Source of the DNA: Kiritimatiellia bacterium
GTDB lineage: Bacteria > Verrucomicrobiota > Kiritimatiellia > RFP12 > UBA1067
Length of the DNA stretch: 64,000 bases
NCBI GenBank assembly: GCA_017447805.1
Contig: JAFSMR010000022.1
Coordinates: 1 to 64,000 of the forward strand
Direction of reading: 5' to 3'
Notes under the pieces: generated by a model
What the model saw: the letters and a program-made list of their open reading frames with translations, nothing else
Databases searched by the model: none
What the model was told of the DNA's origin: nothing
In this document: piece after piece, positions 59,651-64,000 of the stretch
Layout: every line of letters starts with the position of its first letter
Position numbering within the stretch: position 1 is the stretch's first letter
Made by a program: the position numbers and the translations under genes

Positions 59651-60139
59651 ATGGAATCGCAGACCTACCTCTACTTCGCGTACGGCTCAAACCTCAACCC
59701 AGAACGGATGCGCCGCCGCATCCCCGACGCAAGGCCCGTGGGACGGGCCACGTTGCGCGGCTGGCGTTTGGTCGAGCGTCTCTACGCCGACATCGAGAAA
59801 GCCCGTGGCGGGCGCGTTGAGGGCGTCCTCTACCTCGTCACGCCCACGGAGCTTCGGCGGCTCGACGCCTACGAGGGCTACCCGAACATCTACAACTGCG
59901 TCAAGGTCATCGTCCACGCCGAGCTGATGAGCAACCGCATGACGCGCTACCGCATTCCGGCCTTCACCTACGCGATGACGCCTTCGACGCGGAAGGAGCG
60001 CGACGGCAAGCCCTATCCGGATGACTACCGCATCGTGTGCACGACGGGAGCGAGGTATTGGGGACTGCCTAACGCCTTCGGCGCGTTGAAGCCCGAAAAG
60101 GAGAAGAGGTCGTGGTTCAGGCTCGGCGGCGGCTCGTGA
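59651..60139 (+). CDS. Gamma-glutamylcyclotransferase-fold protein 2
   Basis: 162 aa from ATG 59651. Classic GGCT: YFAYGSNLNPERM with the full YGSN motif, LRGWRLVERLYADIE, GVLYLVTPTELRRLDAYEGY with the catalytic glutamate, and NIYNCVKVIV. It probably cleaves a gamma-glutamyl product, possibly that made by the amidoligase directly upstream. It is more canonical than the copy at 58018 and only distantly similar to it, so not a recent duplicate. Confidence 0.9.
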   Translation: MESQTYLYFAYGSNLNPERMRRRIPDARPVGRATLRGWRLVERLYADIEKARGGRVEGVLYLVTPTELRRLDAYEGYPNIYNCVKVIVHAELMSNRMTRYRIPAFTYAMTPSTRKERDGKPYPDDYRIVCTTGARYWGLPNAFGALKPEKEKRSWFRLGGGS

Positions 60140-60179
60140 AGCCGCCGGAGCGGATCGAAAGATTTATGAAAATACCCGC

Positions 60180-60208
60180 TGGATATGATTGACGCAATAC
60201 GCCATACT
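60180..60208 (+). promoter_or_regulatory. Repeat-family promoter G (convergent with H)
   Basis: CCCGC followed by TGGATA, 17-nt spacer ending TACGC, CATACT. It faces promoter H, 63 bp away, and would transcribe the 36-nt element copy 3 without a gene behind it. Confidence 0.75.
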
Positions 60209-60244
60209 GTCGGACGATGGGATAGGGACTCGATTCGCGGCCCC
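60209..60244 (+). repeat. Conserved 36-nt initial-transcript element, copy 3
   Basis: Identical to the element at 55586-55621 but on the plus strand, again starting right after a -10 box. No reading frame of note follows. Confidence 0.75.
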
Positions 60245-60270
60245 CGGCTCGGCAAGTGAGCACCACGTCT

Positions 60271-60299
60271 ATTATGGCGTATCCGCCGAATCATATCAA
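60271..60299 (-). promoter_or_regulatory. Repeat-family promoter H (minus)
   Basis: Minus strand: CCCGC followed by TTGATA, 17-nt spacer ending TACGC, CATAAT. Divergent from promoter I and convergent with promoter G. Confidence 0.75.
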
Positions 60300-60346
60300 G
60301 CGGGTAAAAGCATAATTTTCAAGGAAAAATATATTCAGATACCCGC

Positions 60347-60375
60347 TGGATATAGTCACGGAACTACGCCATAAT
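60347..60375 (+). promoter_or_regulatory. Repeat-family promoter I
   Basis: CCCGC followed by TGGATA, 17-nt spacer ending TACGC, CATAAT. It drives the last cassette block from 60430. Confidence 0.82.
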
Positions 60376-60429
60376 GTGCTGCGTTGAAAGGCCACGGTGG
60401 CCAATCGCAAAGCAAAGGAAAGCAAAGCA
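60376..60429 (+). repeat. Conserved leader with GGCCACGGTGGCC hairpin, copy 4
   Basis: Same layout; GTGCTGCG replaces GTGCGGCG and the variable piece is AATCGC. Ends AAAGGAAAGCAAAGCA before ATG. Confidence 0.85.
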
Positions 60430-60786
60430 ATGAAAAAGCAGAAAGCAAAGGCCGCGAGAGCGGACGGCAAAAAGGAAAAGGTCAGGGATTGGCTCCTGCG
60501 GGAGCATCCCGAAGAGGAGACCATGATCGGGGACTTCTCGAAGACGGTCACCTTCCAGGAGGTGGCGGACCGCATGAGGGCGGGCGAGGAGTTCTACGAA
60601 ATATGCGACTGCGGCGAATCGGTGCAGCGGGAATACTGCTTCGGCAGGATGGCCGAGCTTTTCGGGACCAACTACGAGTATTGGTACCGGACTTGGCTCG
60701 ACCGCAAGCCGCCGACGAGCCTCAAGCCCCGCGTTCCGAGGCGGACGATTGGCAAGTACGTCCTCCTGACGAGAATAACGAAATAG
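60430..60786 (+). CDS. Accessory cassette 4, 118-aa protein
   Basis: Start ATG 60430 in the conserved leader. A lysine/alanine-rich N-terminus (residues 1-20) precedes an acidic middle with CDCGESVQREYC, then aromatic FGTNYEYWYRTWLDR and a basic end. No family recognised. First gene of a three- or four-gene block. Confidence 0.68.
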   Translation: MKKQKAKAARADGKKEKVRDWLLREHPEEETMIGDFSKTVTFQEVADRMRAGEEFYEICDCGESVQREYCFGRMAELFGTNYEYWYRTWLDRKPPTSLKPRVPRRTIGKYVLLTRITK

Positions 60787-60796
60787 CAACCCCGGC

Positions 60797-60822
60797 GGCG
60801 GAGGGCTACCCCGCCCTCCGCC
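60797..60822 (+). repeat. Intercistronic hairpin 6
   Basis: GGCGGAGGGC and GCCCTCCGCC form a perfect 10-bp stem with a 6-nt loop, followed by GTCAACCGAAAGG. Confidence 0.78.
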
Positions 60823-60843
60823 GTCAACCGAAAGGCCAAGGAC

Positions 60844-61122
60844 ATGAAAAGCGAATACGAAATCAAGGTGACGGGGACGACCGGCAACTGGACGTTCGGA
60901 ACCATCAAGGAGGCCGGCGAAGGCGAGACCTTCGTCTTTCAGGCCAAGCACTACGAGGAACCCTCGCGATTCGGCATCGACGGCGGTCGCGTCAGCAAGC
61001 TCTGCGTCCGCAGGGACGCCGTTGCAAAGGATGTCATCGCCTACGAGCGTGGCTGGCTCGTCAAGCCGCGCACAGAGGCTCACAGAGGCCTCCTGGCGGC
61101 GTTGAAGGAGAGATTCAACTAA
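60844..61122 (+). CDS. Accessory cassette 4, 92-aa protein
   Basis: Start ATG 60844 after CGAAAGGCCAAGGAC. Beta-rich small domain (YEIKVTGTTGNWTFG, FVFQAKHYEEPSRFGIDGG, VSKLCVRRD) with a basic helical end. A similar domain of unknown function occurs in hypothetical proteins of gut phages, as far as I recall. No catalytic motif. Confidence 0.66.
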   Translation: MKSEYEIKVTGTTGNWTFGTIKEAGEGETFVFQAKHYEEPSRFGIDGGRVSKLCVRRDAVAKDVIAYERGWLVKPRTEAHRGLLAALKERFN

Positions 61123-61132
61123 ACACCCAAGC

Positions 61133-61169
61133 GGGCGCGGCAAGCCTCACAGCGCGGCCTGTCGCGCCC
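61133..61169 (+). repeat. Intercistronic hairpin 7
   Basis: GGGCGCG pairs with CGCGCCC (7 bp) around a long loop that itself contains GC-rich sequence; followed by AAGCGAAAGG of the next gene. Confidence 0.6.
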
Positions 61170-61190
61170 TACAAGCGAAAGGCAGAGACA

Positions 61191-61568
61191 ATGAGAACCG
61201 AATGGATTGTAACGGAGACCTCGCCCTACAGCGGCGAGAAGCCAGTCCGGACGACCTACCCCAGCGTCGAGGAGGCGCGGGCGGCGGTCGAGAAGACGAT
61301 CTGCGAGCTGCTGGCCGGAGACAGCCCGCATTTCGATCCGACTGACGTATACTGGCCGGACGAGAACCGAGCCTGCATCGGCGACGAGATCACTTGGAAA
61401 ATCGAACCACACGAAACACCAACCCGAAAGGAGACAAACATGAACAAGCTCAAGAATGAAGTCCGCGCGATCATCGAGAACTACAATCCGAAGGCCGACT
61501 TCGAGGAGACGCTCCTCAAGCTCGCGTCCGTCGGATACAAGATGGAGGAGACCATGATGCACACATAA
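61191..61568 (+). CDS. Accessory cassette 4, 125-aa protein with strong internal start
   Basis: The frame from ATG 61191 (CGAAAGG upstream) runs without stop to 61568. At 61423-61440 it passes through ACCCGAAAGGAGACAAAC, which looks exactly like the intercistronic ribosome-binding site of this region, and an in-frame ATG follows at 61441. The product could be one 125-aa protein, or a 125-aa protein plus a separate 42-aa C-terminal protein (MNKLKNEVRAIIENYNPKAD onward). The N-terminal part has two tryptophans and an acidic centre. No family recognised. Confidence 0.62.
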   Translation: MRTEWIVTETSPYSGEKPVRTTYPSVEEARAAVEKTICELLAGDSPHFDPTDVYWPDENRACIGDEITWKIEPHETPTRKETNMNKLKNEVRAIIENYNPKADFEETLLKLASVGYKMEETMMHT

Positions 61569-61600
61569 GAAACACCGCCACTTTGTTTCCGCTTGCTTTT

Positions 61601-61630
61601 GGCGCTGGGTGTCAGTCGATGCCCAGCGCC
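61601..61630. terminator. Hairpin between convergent genes
   Basis: GGCGCTGGG and CCCAGCGCC form a perfect 9-bp stem, 12-nt loop, located where the plus-strand cassette and minus-strand recombinase operon meet. The minus-strand copy is followed by AAAAG rather than Ts, so terminator strength is uncertain; it overlaps the last codons of the minus gene. Confidence 0.5.
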
Positions 61631-62013
61631 TTGTGCTGTTCCGCCCAGAGGGGCGTCTGGAGCTTCATGAGCGTTTCGAGCGAAACGTGTGGCAGGTCTC
61701 CTGCGGCGATCTTCTCGACGATGTAGGGCGAGAGATAGCCGAGACGGATGACCCGCGTGAGGTAGGACGAGTCGATGCGCAGATGCTCCGCCATCTTGAA
61801 CCTCGTCGGGAAACGGTCGCTGGCGGCGATCCTTCGCCACAGAACGCCCAGAGCGACCGTCTGCACGGTCGCAAGTTCCTTGTTGCGCTCTCGGTTGCGT
61901 CCATCCTCCCGCGCGAACAGACGGCCTCCTGCGGGCGTTCTTGCGAACGTCAGCGGGACGTGCGCCACGAGCGTTCCGTTCGACATGGCCTTGTAGGTTG
62001 TGTTGTCAGGCAT
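61612..62013 (-). CDS. Recombinase-associated HTH protein
   Basis: 133 aa, start ATG 62013 overlapping the recombinase stop by 8 bases. The C-terminal half (HLRIDSSYLTRVIRLGYLSP, IVEKIAAGDLPHVSLETLMK, LWAEQHKALG) matches the small HTH-like tail domain often found fused to or next to serine recombinases in Alphaproteobacteria, Planctomycetes and Verrucomicrobia. It probably binds att DNA or regulates the recombinase. Confidence 0.75.
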   Translation of the reverse strand: MPDNTTYKAMSNGTLVAHVPLTFARTPAGGRLFAREDGRNRERNKELATVQTVALGVLWRRIAASDRFPTRFKMAEHLRIDSSYLTRVIRLGYLSPYIVEKIAAGDLPHVSLETLMKLQTPLWAEQHKALGID

Positions 62014-63310
62014 GGTTTCTCATCTCCTCCGCTATCTGCTTCGCGCCGTTGGTGTTGAAGAATATGTCGAGGCCGTCCTCGCTCAAGCGCAGCTCCCGGA
62101 TGAGGGCGTGTACTATCCGGGAGCGTTCGACCGGGTAGAGCTGCTCGATGAAGTCCGCAAGGTTGCCGAGAGTGTCTTCGGTCGCGTCCTTCAGCTCCGG
62201 CTTCAGTTCGGCGAGCATCTTGTGAAACGTGGGCGTGGTGAGAATCTTGCCGAGTTCGTTCCACACGGGGCGTTCCAGCTCCTTCGACGAAATGACGCGA
62301 ACAGGGCAGGTCGGCACGGCGCGGGCGTGGTCTTTGACGCACCGGTAGTAGATGAACCGGCGTCCCGCCTTCATCGTGTAGCCGGGCGTCATGAGGCAGT
62401 TGCAATGGCCGCATTTGAGGATTCCCCTGAACTCGGCTATCGACTGCATCCTCTGCGAGGCTTCGCGGTCGGCTGTGTTCTCCGCCGCCACCTTGCGCGC
62501 CAGCGCCCACTGTTCGCTCGTGACGAGCGGCGTGTGGATTCCCTTGTACTCGACGCCCTCGTAGGCCACAAGCCCCTTGTAGGCGATGTTCTGGAGGATT
62601 TTGTAGACGTGCCGCGTCAGCCACGGTGTTCCCGGCTCCTTGGGTCCGAACCGGTCGTTCAGCTCCTTTGCGACCTGTTTGGCGCTCTTGATGATCGGGT
62701 AGCGCTCGAAGATGAATCGTATCGACTCGGCCTTCGTCTCGTCCACGACGAGTTCCGAGTCCTCGTTCTTCTTGTATCCGTATGGAGTCGCGGCGGCGGA
62801 CCAGCGTCCGGCGGCTCTCGCGGCGCGGAGCTGGCCGAGGATGCGCTCGGAGTCCATCTCGCGCTCCAGCTCGGCGAAGTCCATCATGATGCCGGTGGTG
62901 GCGCGTCCGGTGGAGGTCTTGAGTTCTATCGACTGCGTGGCGCAGGCGATTTCGACGCCGTGCTGGCGCAACTCGTGTTCGATATTCCAGAAGTCGCGCT
63001 TGTTGCGGTTGATGCGGTCGAGCTTGTAGATGACGATGATGTCGATCTCGCCGTTGCGGACATCGCGCATCATCCTCTGGAAAGCCGGGCGGTCGGTCGT
63101 GCCGCCGGAAAAGCCGCCGTCCTCGAACACCTGCCCCGTGTACTGCCAGCCGTCCCCGGCGTGGCTCTCGATGAACCGGAGGCAGGTGTCGCGCTGTGCG
63201 TCGATTGACGTGTAGTTGCGGTCGAGACCTTCGGAACTCGACTTGCGGCAATAGATGACGCACCGTCTTGTGGCTGCGCTCACGGGCGTTTCTGTCCTCT
63301 GCTGCGGCAT
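62006..63310 (-). CDS. Large serine recombinase (integrase)
   Basis: 434 aa from ATG 63310 (AAGGAGAGGAG in front). Resolvase domain: CVIYCRKSSSEG with the catalytic serine, DIIVIYKLDRINRNKRD and ELEREMDSERI. Recombinase domain: TPYGYKKNED, QVAKELNDRFG. Zinc ribbon: LKCGHCNCLMTPGY...YRC. The C-terminal coiled part is short (about 90 residues), so this is at the small end of large serine integrases. It would join attP and attB. It lies with DUF2924 and small HTH genes, a recurrent trio. Confidence 0.92.
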   Translation of the reverse strand: MPQQRTETPVSAATRRCVIYCRKSSSEGLDRNYTSIDAQRDTCLRFIESHAGDGWQYTGQVFEDGGFSGGTTDRPAFQRMMRDVRNGEIDIIVIYKLDRINRNKRDFWNIEHELRQHGVEIACATQSIELKTSTGRATTGIMMDFAELEREMDSERILGQLRAARAAGRWSAAATPYGYKKNEDSELVVDETKAESIRFIFERYPIIKSAKQVAKELNDRFGPKEPGTPWLTRHVYKILQNIAYKGLVAYEGVEYKGIHTPLVTSEQWALARKVAAENTADREASQRMQSIAEFRGILKCGHCNCLMTPGYTMKAGRRFIYYRCVKDHARAVPTCPVRVISSKELERPVWNELGKILTTPTFHKMLAELKPELKDATEDTLGNLADFIEQLYPVERSRIVHALIRELRLSEDGLDIFFNTNGAKQIAEEMRNHA

Positions 63311-63312
63311 GG

Positions 63313-63753
63313 CTATCTCCTCTCCTTGAGGGGCGGCATATGGAAGAACTCGCGCCCGTTCCAATTCGACCCGGTGATGAGCTTTGCGACCTCGGAGGGC
63401 GAGTGGTACATCTGACCCTCGTATTCGTACTGCCTGCCGCCCCGGTAGACGAGGACGTACTTCTTGCCGTGCCATTCACGCACGTACTGCGCTCCCTCCG
63501 CATGGGGTTCCCGCTCCTTCTTTTTGCCCTCGCGCTTTTCGAGGGCGTCGTTCAGAATCTCCGCCGTCTCGGTTCCGACCGTCTTTCGGTAGTGCCGCTC
63601 CTGCAGCTTGTAGATGATTTCCGAGCGCAGGCTGGCGGTCGAGCGCGTCGAGTTCTCGCCGAAGAAGTGTCCGTAGCGGGCTCGGAGAGCCTGCGAGTCC
63701 ATTCGCGAGACCGCATTGATCTCGGTCAATAGGGAATTGGGCAGGCTTTCCAT
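63313..63753 (-). CDS. DUF2924 family protein
   Basis: 146 aa. Matches DUF2924 in the C-terminal half: YVREWHGKKYVLVYRGGRQY, EYEGQMYHSPSEVAKLITG, NWNGREFFHMP. The N-terminal helical part has LRSEIIYKLQERHYRK. The family accompanies serine recombinases on mobile elements and may assist DNA binding. It starts one base after the 36-aa gene stop and ends 2 bases before the recombinase ATG. Confidence 0.88.
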   Translation of the reverse strand: MESLPNSLLTEINAVSRMDSQALRARYGHFFGENSTRSTASLRSEIIYKLQERHYRKTVGTETAEILNDALEKREGKKKEREPHAEGAQYVREWHGKKYVLVYRGGRQYEYEGQMYHSPSEVAKLITGSNWNGREFFHMPPLKERR

Positions 63754-63864
63754 TTACGATGCCTCCTTTTGAACACGACGCCTCTCGGCAAGGCGCGCGA
63801 TGGCGTCTGCCATCACCCGCGCGGCATCGAGAAGGCTCTCTTGGACTTTCTGGTTGCTTTCCAT
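63754..63864 (-). CDS. 36-aa helical leader protein of the recombinase operon
   Basis: A short frame too small for most gene finders: ATG 63864 with CCAAAGGAG 8 nt upstream, ending TAA immediately before the DUF2924 ATG. The product is one amphipathic helix (ESLLDAARVMADAIARLAER). The excellent ribosome-binding site and exact abutment make translation likely. First gene after promoter J. Confidence 0.62.
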   Translation of the reverse strand: MESNQKVQESLLDAARVMADAIARLAERRRVQKEAS

Positions 63865-63946
63865 GACTTCATCTCCTTTGGCATTCTCTATCACCGCCTC
63901 CGGGCAGGAGGTAGCGAGATTCCGCCAACAAAATTCACTACCGCAT

Positions 63947-63975
63947 ATACTGGCGTATATTCGCCGACATATCCA
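63947..63975 (-). promoter_or_regulatory. Repeat-family promoter J (drives recombinase operon)
   Basis: Minus strand: CCCGC followed by TGGATA, 17-nt spacer ending TACGC, CAGTAT. Same downstream bases (ATGCGG) as promoter A. It puts the integrase under the same control as the accessory cassettes. Confidence 0.8.
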
Positions 63976-64000
63976 GCGGGAATAGTGACTATTTTCGGAG

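Noticed and set aside
55586-60244. tRNA or tmRNA-like gene from the GACTCGATTC segment of the 36-nt element
   Set aside because: It resembles a T-loop by chance only; no acceptor stem, anticodon arm or CCA can be folded around it.
55622-63975. Repeat-family sites as serine-integrase attachment sites
   Set aside because: All ten keep -35 and -10 boxes at exactly 17 nt and correct orientation to genes, which fits promoters; att sites would not need this. Not fully excluded for the 36-nt element.

Overview
Organism and replicon. The window is GC-rich apart from an AT-richer block at about 0.8-11.3 kb. It has dense, strongly overlapping operons and clear Shine-Dalgarno sites. From about 15 kb to the right edge it reads as one siphovirus-type phage or prophage: replication genes, methyltransferases, terminase, head, tail, receptor-binding genes, accessory cassettes and a large serine recombinase. 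One tail gene carries an InlB-type repeat and a C-terminal domain of a kind common in Kiritimatiellota, Lentisphaerota and Verrucomicrobiota. With the DUF2924 / serine-recombinase / small-HTH trio this suggests a PVC-superphylum, probably gut-associated host. That is inference at low to moderate confidence. No rRNA, tRNA or CRISPR array was seen.

Left island, minus strand, 1-14.7 kb. A probable single operon runs from a strong promoter at 11354-11383 to beyond the left edge, with almost every junction overlapping. In transcription order it encodes a C-type XRE regulator, a 106-aa unknown, a cytosine-C5 DNA methyltransferase, a 271-aa unknown, a ParB-like protein, a SNF2 helicase, a PD-(D/E)xK nuclease-like protein, a RadC/JAB protein, a catalytically dead Argonaute without room for PAZ, a separate SIR2-like NADase, an ASCH protein and a stand-alone RapZ C-terminal domain. 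It looks like a restriction-type module joined to an Argonaute/SIR2 abortive-infection module, and I match the whole to no defence system I know. Just upstream is a second coupled operon of three unrecognised proteins plus a DUF4186 protein (14610 to 11446).

Phage replication and packaging, 15-36 kb. Genes in order: sigma-like factor, RecE-like nuclease, Sak4-like ATPase, DUF669, RusA resolvase, DECH helicase and a prim-pol/DUF3987 protein. A 560-bp non-coding region follows, rich in TGTCAG dyads and a candidate origin. Next come a ParB-methyltransferase, a phage-encoded S-adenosylmethionine synthetase and a divergent HARE-HTH gene. Large terminase, a second C5 methyltransferase, portal, a protease-Mu gpT-like capsid fusion, DUF2190 cement protein and head-tail genes complete this part.

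Tail and receptor module, 35-51 kb: tube protein, assembly chaperones, tape measure, and a run of structural, beta-helix, PKD-like and BspA-like proteins. A 3.5-kb recombinase-in-trio (RIT) element with 55-bp inverted repeats (51.5-55.0 kb) is inserted in a small lipoprotein gene.

Accessory cassettes and integration, 55-64 kb. Small genes sit in blocks behind near-identical sigma70-like promoters, always with a 17-nt spacer and often in divergent pairs. The blocks share a conserved leader with a GGCCACGGTGGCC hairpin, and genes within a block are separated by GC-rich hairpins of unrelated sequence. Recognisable products are a DUF3846 protein, two gamma-glutamylcyclotransferase-fold proteins and an amidoligase. 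The same promoter type drives the recombinase operon and the HARE-HTH gene 30 kb away, so it defines a phage-wide regulon.
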